A stretch of 64,000 bases of DNA, from assembly GCF_000737245.1 (NCBI RefSeq), contig NZ_JPQU01000067.1:1-64000 (forward strand), given 5' to 3'. Within the stretch, counting starts at the first letter, position 1. Each line of letters opens with the position of its first letter. Shown here piece after piece: positions 37,579 to 46,704 of this stretch. Origin of the DNA: Pseudomonas syringae. Its GTDB lineage: Bacteria; Pseudomonadota; Gammaproteobacteria; Pseudomonadales; Pseudomonadaceae. The position numbers and the translations under genes were made by a program. The notes beneath the pieces are model-generated. The model was not told where the DNA came from, made no database searches, and saw nothing but the letters and a program-made list of their open reading frames with translations.

Positions 37579-38283
37579 ATGCCTGACTCCTACAACGTCT
37601 CCCCCATCGGCTTCGTGCGCTCCTGCTTCAAGGAGAAATTCGCGATCCCGCGCCAGCCGCAACTGGCCCCGGCCGCCCGTGGCGTGCTGGAGCTGGCTGC
37701 ACCTTTTGATCACCCGGATGCCGTGCAAGGCCTGGAGCAGGTCAGCCATGTCTGGTTGTTGTTCCTGTTCCATCTGGCACTGGAAGACAAGCCCCGGCTG
37801 AAGGTTCGCCCTCCGCGTCTGGGCGGCAATCGATCCATGGGCGTCTTCGCCACGCGCGCCACGCATCGCCCCAACGGTATTGGTCAATCAGTGGTCAAGC
37901 TGGACAAGGTAGAACCGGGGCGCCTTTATCTCTCGGGCATCGACTTGCTGGACGGCACCCCCGTGCTGGATATCAAGCCCTACGTGCCTTATGCCGACAG
38001 CGTAGCGATCGCAACCAACCAGATTGCCAGTGCCGCACCCGACTTGATCCCGGTGGGCTGGGAGCCCGCTGCGCTCGCCCAGGCTCATGAACACGGCCTG
38101 CGCCTGCAAGAGCCGTTGATTGAACTGATTGAACAATGCCTGGCTCAGGACCCGCGCCCTGCTTATCAGACGCCCACCCCGGAACGCCGCTATGGTGCGC
38201 AGTTCTGGGACCTGGATGTACGTTGGCATTACCCGCAGACGGGGATGATCACGGTGCTGGAAGTGGTTGCAGCCAATAGCTAA
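37579..38283 (+). CDS. trmO: tRNA (N6-threonylcarbamoyladenosine37-N6)-methyltransferase TrmO
   Basis: Methylates t6A37 of tRNA-Thr. The 234-residue protein starts MPDSYNVSPIGFVRSCF, matching the family's PIGxIRT/S-type start. The TsaA-like beta-barrel has RPPRLGGNRSMGVFATRATH and RPNGIGQS, the SAM- and substrate-binding segment; DGTPVLDIKPYVPYAD follows. The longer open frame extends into a REP element and was rejected. Confidence 0.94.
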   Translation: MPDSYNVSPIGFVRSCFKEKFAIPRQPQLAPAARGVLELAAPFDHPDAVQGLEQVSHVWLLFLFHLALEDKPRLKVRPPRLGGNRSMGVFATRATHRPNGIGQSVVKLDKVEPGRLYLSGIDLLDGTPVLDIKPYVPYADSVAIATNQIASAAPDLIPVGWEPAALAQAHEHGLRLQEPLIELIEQCLAQDPRPAYQTPTPERRYGAQFWDLDVRWHYPQTGMITVLEVVAANS

Positions 38284-38306
38284 ACGCTTGATGAATATCC
38301 GCCCAC

Positions 38307-38346
38307 AAAAAAACCGCCTGGTCCGTGACCCCCAGGCGGTTTTTTT
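38307..38346. terminator. Bidirectional terminator between trmO and fpr
   Basis: AAAAAAACCGCCTGG ... CCAGGCGGTTTTTTT; a 9-bp GC stem with A and T runs on both sides for convergent genes. Confidence 0.92.
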
Positions 38347-38394
38347 GTTACGAGGGTGGAATGTGCAGAACACACGCCACCTGTAAATCAGCGC

Positions 38395-39174
38395 TTACTT
38401 CTCGACGAATGCACGCTCGATCAAGTAGTCGCCCGGCTCACGCATGCGTGGAGAAACCGTCAGGCCGAAGCTGTTCAACACTTCGCTGGTCTCGTCGAGC
38501 ATGCTCGGACTACCGCACAGCATGGCGCGGTCGTCCTGAGGATTGATCGGTGGCAGACCGATGTCGCTGAACAGCTTGCCGCTGCGCATCAGATCAGTCA
38601 GCCGGCCTTCATTCTCGAAAGGCTCACGGGTAACCGTTGGGTAATAGATCAGCTTGTCGCGCACGGCCTCACCGAAGAATTCGTTCTGCGGCAGATGTTC
38701 GGTGATGAATTCGCGGTAGGCGACTTCATTCACATAACGCACGCCGTGGCACAGGATGACTTTTTCGAAACGCTCGTAGGTTTCCGGATCCTGAATGACG
38801 CTCATGAATGGCGCCAGACCAGTACCGGTGCTGAGCAGGTAAAGATGTTTGCCCGGCTTGAGATCGTCCAGAACCAGCGTGCCCGTAGGCTTCTTGCTGA
38901 TAATGATCTCGTCGCCTTCCTTCAAGTGCTGCAGTTGAGAGGTCAGTGGACCGTCCGGCACTTTGATGCTGAAAAATTCGAGATGCTCTTCCCAGTTAGG
39001 GCTGGCAATCGAGTAGGCACGCATGAGCGGGCGCCCGTTGGGCTGCTGCAGACCGATCATGACGAACTGACCGTTCTCGAAACGCAGACCTGGATCGCGG
39101 GTGCACTTGAAACTGAACAACGTGTCGTTCCAGTGATGGACGCTGAGGACACGCTCGTGGTTCATGTTGCTCAT
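38395..39174 (-). CDS. fpr: Ferredoxin/flavodoxin NADP+ reductase
   Basis: FAD enzyme exchanging electrons between NADPH and ferredoxin or flavodoxin; part of oxidative-stress defence. The 259-residue protein has FAD-binding RAYSIASP, NADP-binding LSTGTGLAPFMSVIQDPETY and a C-terminal ERAFVEK. This is the subclass with extended C-terminus typical of Pseudomonas Fpr. It is divergent from finR; the 122-bp gap holds the shared control region. Confidence 0.95.
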   Translation of the reverse strand: MSNMNHERVLSVHHWNDTLFSFKCTRDPGLRFENGQFVMIGLQQPNGRPLMRAYSIASPNWEEHLEFFSIKVPDGPLTSQLQHLKEGDEIIISKKPTGTLVLDDLKPGKHLYLLSTGTGLAPFMSVIQDPETYERFEKVILCHGVRYVNEVAYREFITEHLPQNEFFGEAVRDKLIYYPTVTREPFENEGRLTDLMRSGKLFSDIGLPPINPQDDRAMLCGSPSMLDETSEVLNSFGLTVSPRMREPGDYLIERAFVEK

Positions 39175-39296
39175 TTACGTGGAAACTCCTGAGATTCGCT
39201 TGCGCCGTGGTAGGAGCGCTATTGCGCGGTATTCTAGTGGCAAGCACAATATCTGTTAAATGGATTATCAAGATATAGGTTATCGGTTATATAGAT
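39175..39296. promoter_or_regulatory. fpr/finR divergent control region
   Basis: The finR-proximal 55 bp is AT-rich with overlapping symmetric elements (TTATCAAGATATAGGTTATC, GGTTATATAGATATG). LysR activators commonly bind such T-N11-A palindromes; FinR is known to activate fpr in other pseudomonads. The exact box is not resolved. Confidence 0.5.
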
Positions 39297-40223
39297 ATGA
39301 GATTTACTCTTCGTCAACTTCAAGTCTTCGTCGCCGTCGCCCAACAGGAAAGCGTTTCCCGGGCGGCCATCCTGCTTTCGCTGTCGCAATCGGCGGCGAG
39401 CACTTCCATTACCGAACTCGAGCGCCAATCCAGCTGCCAGCTGTTTGATCGGGCGGGCAAACGCTTGAGCCTTAACGCCACAGGCCGTCAGTTGCTGCCG
39501 CAGGCGGTAGCCCTGCTGGACCAGGCCAAAGAGATCGAAGACCTGCTCAATGGCAAATCGGGGTTCGGCTCGCTGGCAGTGGGCGCAACCCTGACCATCG
39601 GCAATTATCTGGCGACACTGCTGATCGGCAGCTTCATGCAGCGTCACCCTGAAAGTCAGGTCAAGCTGCACGTGCAGAACACTGAGCATATCGTGCAGCA
39701 AGTCGCCCATTACGAAATTGATCTGGGTCTGATTGAAGGTGACTGCACTCATGCAGATATCGAAGTACAGCGCTGGGTTGAAGATGAGCTGGTGGTGTTC
39801 TGTGCTCCGCAGCATCCATTAGCCAAGCGCGGTCGCGCCACCCTTGATGAACTGACCCAGGAAGCCTGGATACTGCGCGAACAAGGCTCTGGCACACGAC
39901 TGACCTTCGACCAAGCCATGCGCCATCACCGTAATGCGCTGAATGTGCGCCTGGAACTGGAGCATACCGAAGCCATCAAGCGTGCCGTGGAGTCCGGTCT
40001 GGGTATCGGCTGCATTTCCCGCCTGGCGCTGCGAGATGCCATACGACGCGGCAGTCTGGTAGCGGTGGAGACCCCGGAACTGGACCTGTCTCGCCAGTTC
40101 TATTTCATCTGGCATAAGCAGAAGTACCAGACCTCCGCCATGCGCGAGTTTCTCGATCTGTGCCGCTCGCTGACCGCCGACGTTCAGCGCAGCGATGAGA
40201 TCGTATTGCCGAGCATGTATTAG
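39297..40223 (+). CDS. finR: LysR-family regulator FinR, activator of fpr
   Basis: A 308-residue LysR protein. The N-terminal winged helix is RFTLRQLQVFVAVAQQESVS with the recognition helix in SLSQSAASTSITELER. The co-inducer domain starts around 90. It is divergently transcribed from fpr, the arrangement described for FinR in P. putida, where it activates fpr in response to superoxide and nitrosative stress. Function is inferred from position plus family. Confidence 0.88.
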   Translation: MRFTLRQLQVFVAVAQQESVSRAAILLSLSQSAASTSITELERQSSCQLFDRAGKRLSLNATGRQLLPQAVALLDQAKEIEDLLNGKSGFGSLAVGATLTIGNYLATLLIGSFMQRHPESQVKLHVQNTEHIVQQVAHYEIDLGLIEGDCTHADIEVQRWVEDELVVFCAPQHPLAKRGRATLDELTQEAWILREQGSGTRLTFDQAMRHHRNALNVRLELEHTEAIKRAVESGLGIGCISRLALRDAIRRGSLVAVETPELDLSRQFYFIWHKQKYQTSAMREFLDLCRSLTADVQRSDEIVLPSMY

Positions 40224-40243
40224 TCCTTTACTGACAAACAGCC

Positions 40244-40609
40244 TCAGCCGAGCAGAATCAGACCCCAAACCGCCGCGATCATGGTCAGAGAGACCATCTG
40301 CGCGGCGCTGCCCATATCCTTGGCGTTCTTGGACAGGGGATGCAGGTCCAGAGAAATTCGGTCGATGGCGGCCTCCACAGCGGAGTTGAGCAGCTCGACA
40401 ATCAATGCCAGTAGGCACACGGCGATCAACAGCGCGTGCTCACCCCTGCTGACATCGAATATGAAGGATAACGGGATCAGGACCACGTTAAGCAGGACCA
40501 GCTGGCGGAAGGCTGCTTCGCCTTTGAAAGCGGCTGACAGGCCGTCGAACGAGTAGCCGGCGGCGTTGAAGATGCGTTTCAGGCCGGTTTGGCCTTTGAA
40601 AGGTGACAT
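40244..40609 (-). CDS. dgkA: Diacylglycerol kinase (prokaryotic)
   Basis: Integral inner-membrane kinase recycling diacylglycerol to phosphatidic acid. The 121-residue protein has three membrane helices and the catalytic signature ELLNSAVEAAIDRI, with an N-terminal amphipathic GLKRIFNAAGYSFDGLSAAF. The start MSPFKGQTGLKR was chosen; an ATG six codons upstream is also possible. Divergent in order from finR (convergent 3' ends). Confidence 0.95.
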   Translation of the reverse strand: MSPFKGQTGLKRIFNAAGYSFDGLSAAFKGEAAFRQLVLLNVVLIPLSFIFDVSRGEHALLIAVCLLALIVELLNSAVEAAIDRISLDLHPLSKNAKDMGSAAQMVSLTMIAAVWGLILLG

Positions 40610-40693
40610 AGATAGGCTGCTGCACAAAAAAGGAAGTGAACGCTAATCGAGAACAGGTCAAAAAAGCGTGAATGACAGGTGTTTTGCGGCCGG

Positions 40694-41341
40694 TCAGTTT
40701 GGTGAAATCGATTCCAGCTGTTGCAGCAGCAACGCTGCCTGAGTACGAGTCCGGACGCCCAGCTTGCGGAATATAGCGGTGACATGCGCTTTGATCGTGG
40801 CTTCAGAGACGCTGAGTTCATAAGCGATCTGCTTGTTCAGCAGCCCTTCGCACACCATGGTCAGCACCCGAAACTGTTGAGGAGTGAGGCTTGCGAGCCC
40901 GGCACTTGCGGCTTTCGCTTCAGCAGAAACACTGATTATTTCGCTGGCTTGAGGTGGCCACCAGACATCGCCCTCCAGAACCTTCCGCACCGCCAGCTGG
41001 ATGGTTTCCAGCGCACTGGATTTGGGAATGAAGCCACTCGCACCAAATTCCCTGGACCTGACAACAATCGACGCCTCTTCCTGGGCCGAGACCATCACCA
41101 CCGGAATTTGCGGATATTGCCCGCGCAACAGCACCAGACCGGAAAACCCGTACGCCCCCGGCATATTCAAATCCAGTAGCACCAGATCCCAGTCAGCCTT
41201 CTCGGCCAGCCGGGTTTCCAGTTGGGCGATGCTTTCTACCTCTACCAGCCTTACGTCGGGGCCGAGGCCGAGACTCAAGGCCTGATGCAACGCGCTACGA
41301 AACAGCGGGTGGTCATCGGCAATCAGGATTTCGTAGGTCAT
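40694..41341 (-). CDS. erdR: Response regulator, NarL/LuxR type (ErdR-like)
   Basis: A 215-residue protein: receiver domain (about 1-125) with acidic pocket ADDH, phospho-acceptor in LVLLDLNMPGAYGFSG, and Lys in GFIPKSS; C-terminal LuxR helix-turn-helix (about 145-210) with LTPQQFRVLTMVCEGLLNKQ. Adjacent to dgkA as is erdR in P. aeruginosa (PA3604), where ErdR controls ethanol oxidation and acetate use. The partner kinase is not in this window. The start is the ATG giving MTYEILIADDH. Confidence 0.82.
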   Translation of the reverse strand: MTYEILIADDHPLFRSALHQALSLGLGPDVRLVEVESIAQLETRLAEKADWDLVLLDLNMPGAYGFSGLVLLRGQYPQIPVVMVSAQEEASIVVRSREFGASGFIPKSSALETIQLAVRKVLEGDVWWPPQASEIISVSAEAKAASAGLASLTPQQFRVLTMVCEGLLNKQIAYELSVSEATIKAHVTAIFRKLGVRTRTQAALLLQQLESISPN

Positions 41342-41544
41342 GGGGTGATCCTGTTTTTGTAAGTGAGGGCCGATCCATTCGGCGCTCAGCAAGGCATTGG
41401 CAGATGCCGGCAAATCTGGTCGTTGACCTTTTATGCGGCGCCAGCATGCCCAGCGAATAGGGGGTGGTCAAGCATTACGCCCCAAGCGTTGGCGAGCATT
41501 ATTGTGCGCTCATCCGCAGCCCTTTTATCGGGTAAAAAAACCAG

Positions 41545-42255
41545 TCAGAGAAATGCCTTCAAATGGGTGTGCGAAGCATCGTCCGAATCGACAGGATTCT
41601 GGTACTTGGCCCCGAGATAGTGAGCGGTAAACACATCCAGATAAGCGTCGAGCACGCCGCTGGCCTGAGTATCGCCTGCCAGTTCCAGGCACAGCGCGGC
41701 CACCTCGGCGGTGCAGAAATGGTCATCGCGCTTGGAACGACGCAAGCGGTAGCGCGACATTTGCTCAGACTCAAGGCTCAGCACCGGGAAGCGTTCCAGA
41801 TAGGGGCTCTTGCGAAACATCTTGCGAGCCTCAGTCCAGGTGGCATCCAGTAGAATGAACAGCGGACGCTTGCCCTCCACTTTCGCCACCTGATTGACCA
41901 CCCGCTCTGGAGCAACAAACTCTCCGGGGAAAACGATATACGGCTGCCATTGCGGATCATCGAGCAACGCCAGCAACTGCTCATCTACGTGAATCCGCGA
42001 CCAGCCAAATGCGTGCGTGTCTTCAATGACATCGGCGATCAACCACCCGGTATTAGTGGGCTTGAGTGGCTCGGTGTCATACATCAGCAGGCACATGCCC
42101 GAGCTGGCGACAACGCTTGGCTTCCAGGCGCACAAGCAATAGCCGGGAATGACCCGACATTCATTGCAGCGGGGTGCGCGTGATCCACGAGCAATAAAGG
42201 GCTTGGTACTTTGTGCCAGGCGCCGGTCGCGCAGGCGGGAAACGGCGTGACTCAT
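41545..42255 (-). CDS. DTW-domain protein (tRNA-uridine aminocarboxypropyltransferase-like)
   Basis: A 236-residue protein with the N-terminal Cys cluster CNECRVIPGYCLC and the signature DATWTEARKM that names the DTW domain. Characterised members (TapT) add a 3-amino-3-carboxypropyl group from SAM to U47 of tRNA; Pseudomonas has several paralogues and which tRNA position is modified here is unknown. Start MSHAVSRLRDRR. Confidence 0.88.
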   Translation of the reverse strand: MSHAVSRLRDRRLAQSTKPFIARGSRAPRCNECRVIPGYCLCAWKPSVVASSGMCLLMYDTEPLKPTNTGWLIADVIEDTHAFGWSRIHVDEQLLALLDDPQWQPYIVFPGEFVAPERVVNQVAKVEGKRPLFILLDATWTEARKMFRKSPYLERFPVLSLESEQMSRYRLRRSKRDDHFCTAEVAALCLELAGDTQASGVLDAYLDVFTAHYLGAKYQNPVDSDDASHTHLKAFL

Positions 42256-42508
42256 GAGAGCGACCACCGATGAAAGGAAAGCGTGAGCACTGCAGTAACT
42301 CGGATGGGCTGAAAGTCCGCGCAGTTTACCAGAGCCTCGTCGCCTGCGGCCTGTGCTGTGCGGGCATGAATCGCTTTCGTCGGAACTCGTCTTTATACTT
42401 CCCGACTATTGAGCTACTTGGACTTTACAAGCACGTACAGCGCGCCGCGTTGTGAACATACTTTCAAGTTACCGGTCCAAGGGCCAGTCACCGAATCAGG
42501 AGAATTTA

Positions 42509-42922
42509 ATGCTGCGCCTTATCGTCCCTACCCTTACGCTGCTGCTCGTCACCCCATTCTGCGCCCAGGCGGCGTCGAAGCAGGAGTTCGAACTGAGCAA
42601 GATGCTTGAACAAGTCGCGAAGGAAAGCAGCGTCGGTACACCACGTGCGATCAACGAAGATATTCTCGACCAGGGTTACACGGTTGAAGGCAACCAGTTG
42701 ATCAATCACCTGAGCGTACAATCCGGGCAGGCCCAACAGATGCGTTCAAATCCTGATGCCGTGCGTAATCAGCTGGGCAACAGTGTTTGCCACAACAATG
42801 GCTATCGCCAGTTGATGACCAAAGGCGCGGTGCTCAAGTATCAATTCACCGAATACAAGACCAATCGCCCGGTTGCCGTTCAGGTATTCAAGGCGGGCGA
42901 TTGCTCGGTTAAGAAGAAGTAA
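42509..42922 (+). CDS. Small exported protein of unknown function (PA3611-like)
   Basis: A 137-residue protein with a signal peptide (about 1-22, MLRLIVPTLTLLLVT...CAQA cleaved before ASKQEF). Two Cys (CHNNG and DCSVKKK) may form a disulfide. The neighbourhood (erdR, DTW, then LOG and recA) and overall look resemble PA3611 of P. aeruginosa, but I cannot confirm homology by eye. A clear AGGAGAATTTAATG precedes the start. No known function. Confidence 0.75.
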   Translation: MLRLIVPTLTLLLVTPFCAQAASKQEFELSKMLEQVAKESSVGTPRAINEDILDQGYTVEGNQLINHLSVQSGQAQQMRSNPDAVRNQLGNSVCHNNGYRQLMTKGAVLKYQFTEYKTNRPVAVQVFKAGDCSVKKK

Positions 42923-42945
42923 GCCGTGCTTGCAGGAGCAAGGTC

Positions 42946-43035
42946 CAGTGGGAGCGAGCTTGCTCGCGAATGCAGCGTCCCGGCCTGAGAATTATATTGG
43001 ATGTACCGGCCCCTTCGGGAGCAAGCTCGCTTACA
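42946..43035. repeat. REP pair, GGGAGCGAGCTTGCTCGCGA family
   Basis: AGTGGGAGCGAGCTTGCTCG followed about 40 bp later by an imperfect complement, GGGAGCAAGCTCGCTTACAC; the second arm is degenerate. Same family at 59232-59322. Confidence 0.85.
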
Positions 43036-43329
43036 CAAAGCAGCATGAATCTTGGGTTAGCGACGTGGGACCGGCTTCAGCCGGGAAGGCGACATTCCAG
43101 ACGATGGATATCGCGTAGATGTACTGGCCTCTTCCCAGCTAAAGCCGGTCCCACGTCGTCACATCAGCTTTCGAGCAGACATAGAATCTGCCACAGCTGC
43201 CCAGCGAAACCGATGCGCTACACAAACATTGCCAGTTCCAAGTAGGCTAGGCACATTAACGCATCGGAATAAGCGTCACGCTTCAGACAACACAGCAGGC
43301 TGAAGCGGTCACGCATGGAGAAGCCTTTA
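43036..43329. other. Second half of the 42923-43329 gap, upstream of the LOG gene
   Basis: Holds the second REP doublet (43062-43159) and a 14-base inverted repeat around 43272-43314 (GCGTCACGCTTCAG ... CTGAAGCGGTCACGC), just before the LOG start. No extra gene. Confidence 0.6.
43062..43159. repeat. REP pair, GGACCGGCTTTAGCCGGGA family
   Basis: GACGTGGGACCGGCTTCAGC and its complement (AGCTAAAGCCGGTCCCACGTC) flank about 56 bp. Together with the pair at 42946 it makes two different REP doublets side by side. Confidence 0.85.
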
Positions 43330-44445
43330 ATGCCTTATGTCCCCAACGACCTTCTATCTCAGCACTTCGACAGCAACGGGATTGACCTCACCAGCAAGAT
43401 CGAAGAGCAGATCAACCTGGTAGCCCCCAACAGCCCAAATCTTCCGCTCTATCGCGACATGATGCTAACCGTGCTGCGCATGGCTCAGGACGACCGTAAT
43501 CGCTGGAACGCCAAAATCACCCTGCAAGCCTTGCGCGAGCTGGATAATGCCTTTCGCGTCCTTGAGCAGTTCCGGGGCCGGCGCAAGGTCACAGTGTTCG
43601 GTTCCGCACGCACACCTGTGGAGCATCCCCTCTATGCATTGGCCAGAGAGTTGGGCGGATTACTGGCTCAAGCTGATCTGATGGTCATCACTGGCGCAGG
43701 CGGCGGCATCATGGCGGCGGCCCACGAAGGTGCAGGGCTGGAACACAGCCTGGGCTTCAACATCACCCTGCCATTCGAACAACACGCCAACCCTACCGTA
43801 GAAGGGACAGGCAACCTGCTGCCCTTCCACTTCTTCTTCACGCGCAAGCTGTTTTTCGTCAAGGAAGCCGATGCACTCGTCCTGTGCCCCGGTGGCTTTG
43901 GCACGCTGGATGAAGCCCTGGAAGTGTTAACCCTGATCCAGACCGGTAAAAGTCCGCTGGTGCCCATCGTGCTATTGGATGTCCCGGGCGGGAGTTTCTG
44001 GCAGGGCGCGCTGGACTTCATCAAGCACCAGCTGGAAGACAACCGCTATATTCTGCCTAACGACATGAAGCTGCTGCGGCTGGTCCATAGCGCAGAAGCT
44101 GCGGTCGAAGAGATTCACCAGTTCTACAGCAACTTCCATTCAAGTCGCTGGCTGAAGAGCAAATTCATCATTCGCATGCATCGCCCTCTTACCCACAAAG
44201 CCCTTGCGCATATGCAAGGAGCGTTCGCCGATCTGTGCCTGACTGAGGATTTTCAGCAGCACACGTATCAGGGCGAGGAACATGAAGCAGAGTTCAGCCA
44301 TCTGACGCGGTTGTCATTCAGCTTCAGCGGGCGTGATCAGGGTCGGTTGCGGGAGTTGGTGGATTACATCAATTTGCCGGAAAACCAGTTACAGCCTCAA
44401 GCCGAAACAGCAGCTCTGGTTGCTGAAGCCTCAAAGGCGACCTGA
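43330..44445 (+). CDS. LOG-family protein (Rossmann fold)
   Basis: A 371-residue protein with a central LOG domain (about 85-265): VTVFGSARTPVEHPLYALA, ITGAGGGIMAAAHEGA and the phosphoribohydrolase signature PGGFGTLDEALEVLT. Small LOG proteins cleave ribose 5-phosphate from nucleotides; this long form has extra N- and C-terminal regions (about 85 and 100 residues) and its substrate is unknown. The ATG at 43330 follows GGAGAAG and is preferred to the ATG at 43315. Confidence 0.88.
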   Translation: MPYVPNDLLSQHFDSNGIDLTSKIEEQINLVAPNSPNLPLYRDMMLTVLRMAQDDRNRWNAKITLQALRELDNAFRVLEQFRGRRKVTVFGSARTPVEHPLYALARELGGLLAQADLMVITGAGGGIMAAAHEGAGLEHSLGFNITLPFEQHANPTVEGTGNLLPFHFFFTRKLFFVKEADALVLCPGGFGTLDEALEVLTLIQTGKSPLVPIVLLDVPGGSFWQGALDFIKHQLEDNRYILPNDMKLLRLVHSAEAAVEEIHQFYSNFHSSRWLKSKFIIRMHRPLTHKALAHMQGAFADLCLTEDFQQHTYQGEEHEAEFSHLTRLSFSFSGRDQGRLRELVDYINLPENQLQPQAETAALVAEASKAT

Positions 44446-44448
44446 TAC

Positions 44449-44916
44449 TCAGTCGTCCTCACCACGGCCGCTCAACAAGCGGCCGATCATGTCCATCGGA
44501 TACCCGCGATAGCTCAAAAAGCGACCTTGCTTTGCTCGTTCACGGGCATCAACAGGCAAGTGGCCCGCGAACTTGCGCTCCCAGGTTTCCTGCATCTTTT
44601 CCTGCCAGTTGAAACCACACTCCCGAATCGCCTGTTCCACTTCAGCGCGCTGCAATCCCCGTTGATTCAATTCCTCACGAATACGCGCAGGACCATAGCC
44701 CGAGCGGGCACGGTAGGAAACGAAACTTTCGAGGTAGCGAGCTTCGGAGAGCAACCCTTCCTCAACCAGACGGTCGAGGGCAGGTTCGATCAGCTCAGGA
44801 GTTGCGCCGCGCTGACGCAGTTTGCGCGTCAGCTCGACACGACCGTGCTCGCGACGTGCGAGCAGGTCCATTGCGGTTCGCCTTACGGCGACAGGTGTAT
44901 CCAGTACAGCTGACAT
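44449..44916 (-). CDS. recX: RecA inhibitor RecX
   Basis: A 155-residue three-tandem-helix-bundle protein that caps RecA filaments. It has family hallmarks such as [35 protein letters not shown] and the C-terminal [17 protein letters not shown]. It is located 6 bp after recA, the usual operon. Confidence 0.95.
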   Translation of the reverse strand: MSAVLDTPVAVRRTAMDLLARREHGRVELTRKLRQRGATPELIEPALDRLVEEGLLSEARYLESFVSYRARSGYGPARIREELNQRGLQRAEVEQAIRECGFNWQEKMQETWERKFAGHLPVDARERAKQGRFLSYRGYPMDMIGRLLSGRGEDD

Positions 44917-44922
44917 GATCTA

Positions 44923-45987
44923 TCAGATATCAACGTCAGCATCGGCCATGTCAGCAGCAGGCGCTGGTGCACGGGAGGCTTCGGACTTGGTATCAACACC
45001 CGGGGTCAGCAATTTCTCGCGAATCATCTTCTCGAGAGTGGCACCGACTTCAGGGTTATCTGCCAGGAACTTGGCCGAGTTGGCCTTGCCCTGACCGATT
45101 TTGCTGCCTTGGTAGCTGTACCAGGCACCGGATTTCTCAACGAAACCGTGCAGCACGGCCAGGTCAATGATCTCGCCATTGAGGTAGATACCCTTGCCGT
45201 AAAGAATCTGGAACTCGGCCTGACGGAACGGCGGAGCTACCTTGTTCTTCACGACCTTGACGCGGGTTTCACTACCTACAACTTCGTCGCCTTCTTTCAC
45301 TGCGCCTGTGCGGCGGATGTCCAGACGTACCGAAGCGTAGAACTTCAGGGCATTACCGCCGGTGGTGGTTTCCGGGCTTCCGAACATCACACCGATTTTC
45401 ATACGAATCTGGTTGATGAAGATAACCAGGCAGTTGGCGTTCTTGATGTTACCGGTGATCTTACGCAGCGCCTGAGACATCAGACGAGCCTGCAGGCCGA
45501 CGTGCATGTCGCCCATTTCACCTTCAATTTCAGCTTTCGGCACCAGAGCAGCCACGGAGTCGACCACGATCACGTCGATGGCGTTGGAGCGCACCAGCAT
45601 GTCGGTGATTTCCAGTGCCTGTTCGCCGGTATCCGGCTGCGAAACCAGCAGGTCGTCAACGTTGACGCCCAGCTTGCCTGCGTACTCGGGATCAAGAGCG
45701 TGTTCAGCATCGACGAACGCGCAAGTTGCACCCATTTTCTGGGCCTGTGCGATAACCGAAAGCGTCAGCGTCGTTTTACCGGATGATTCCGGGCCGTAGA
45801 TTTCAACGATCCGGCCTTTCGGCAGACCGCCAATACCCAGCGCGATGTCCAGACCCAGCGAACCGGTAGAAATAGAAGGAATCGCCTGGCGGTCATGGTC
45901 ACCCATGCGCATTACGGCACCTTTACCGAATTGACGCTCGATCTGACCCAAGGCCGCAGCCAAGGCTTTCTTCTTGTTGTCGTCCAT
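44923..45987 (-). CDS. recA: Recombinase RecA
   Basis: Strand-exchange ATPase and LexA co-protease. The 354-residue protein starts [18 protein letters not shown], has Walker [12 protein letters not shown], the DNA-binding loop segments and a C-terminal acidic tail ([10 protein letters not shown]). A clear LexA box lies 51 bp upstream. The longer frame adds 15 residues and is not used. Confidence 0.98.
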   Translation of the reverse strand: MDDNKKKALAAALGQIERQFGKGAVMRMGDHDRQAIPSISTGSLGLDIALGIGGLPKGRIVEIYGPESSGKTTLTLSVIAQAQKMGATCAFVDAEHALDPEYAGKLGVNVDDLLVSQPDTGEQALEITDMLVRSNAIDVIVVDSVAALVPKAEIEGEMGDMHVGLQARLMSQALRKITGNIKNANCLVIFINQIRMKIGVMFGSPETTTGGNALKFYASVRLDIRRTGAVKEGDEVVGSETRVKVVKNKVAPPFRQAEFQILYGKGIYLNGEIIDLAVLHGFVEKSGAWYSYQGSKIGQGKANSAKFLADNPEVGATLEKMIREKLLTPGVDTKSEASRAPAPAADMADADVDI

Positions 45988-46037
45988 TGAAGTCCTCACG
46001 TAATCAAATTCAATTAGGGGCCTGATGGCCACAACAC

Positions 46038-46053
46038 CTGTATAAGTAGACAG
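46038..46053 (-). promoter_or_regulatory. LexA (SOS) box of recA
   Basis: CTGTATAAGTAGACAG matches the CTG-N10-CAG consensus, about 50 bp upstream of the recA ATG. Confidence 0.9.
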
Positions 46054-46080
46054 TATTATTCCACAGGGTTGCGCGCGCGC

Positions 46081-46581
46081 CTACCCCCGAGTTGGTATTT
46101 CTGCACAGACAAGCTCTATCAGCCCCTCTAGCGCGGCTTTTACCGTTTGTCGGCGCACCTCGTCACGATCTCCGGCAAACTGATATCGGCGTGAAACCTG
46201 ACACTCACCCACTCCCCAGCAAACCCAGACCGTGCCCACCGGCTTCTCCACAGAACCACCGTCCGGGCCCGCCACGCCGCTGACGGCGACCGCGAACCGG
46301 GCGGCGCTGTGAAGCTGGGCACCACGCACCATCGCCCGCACTACCTCATCACTCACCGCCCCGACGCTGTTAAACAAATCCGTCGGGACTTGCAGCTGAA
46401 GGGTCTTCTGCCGATTGGAGTAAGTTACATAACCCGCCTCGAACCAGGCGGAACTGCCCGGTATCCGGGTGATCGCCTCGGCAATTCCGCCGCCGGTGCA
46501 GGATTCTGCCGTGGTGACCTGGGCGTTCACTGTTTGCAGATACCTGCCCAGTTCGCTGGCAAGCCGGGTAATGTCATCCAA
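46081..46581 (-). CDS. CinA-family nicotinamide-nucleotide amidohydrolase (PncC-type)
   Basis: Converts NMN to nicotinic acid mononucleotide in pyridine-nucleotide recycling. The protein consists only of the CinA C-terminal domain, with the signature ITRLASELGRYL, TTAESCTGGGIAEAI and AVSGVAGPDGGS. It starts at a TTG (position 46581) preceded by GGAGAAG; a GTG 18 codons upstream is the other option. Sits just upstream of recA, as PA3618 does. Confidence 0.88.
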   Translation of the reverse strand: MDDITRLASELGRYLQTVNAQVTTAESCTGGGIAEAITRIPGSSAWFEAGYVTYSNRQKTLQLQVPTDLFNSVGAVSDEVVRAMVRGAQLHSAARFAVAVSGVAGPDGGSVEKPVGTVWVCWGVGECQVSRRYQFAGDRDEVRRQTVKAALEGLIELVCAEIPTRG

Positions 46582-46656
46582 GGTGCTCTTCTCCAAAGTG
46601 CTTTCTCCAGCGGGCGACAAACCATCACCGTACACGAGCGTTTTTTGGGTGCAAGG

Positions 46657-46687
46657 CAGGGGCGGTCAAATTCACGACCGCCCCTGC
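46657..46687 (-). terminator. Hairpin downstream of the 43-residue gene
   Basis: GCAGGGGCGGTC / GACCGCCCCTGC, a 12-bp perfect stem with a 7-nt loop on the minus strand; no T tract follows. Confidence 0.5.
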
Positions 46688-46704
46688 TCAAAATAGTCTT
46701 GAAG

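Noticed and set aside
41363-41544. Plus-strand frames between erdR and the DTW gene
   Set aside because: Short, extend antisense into the DTW gene, no supporting signals.
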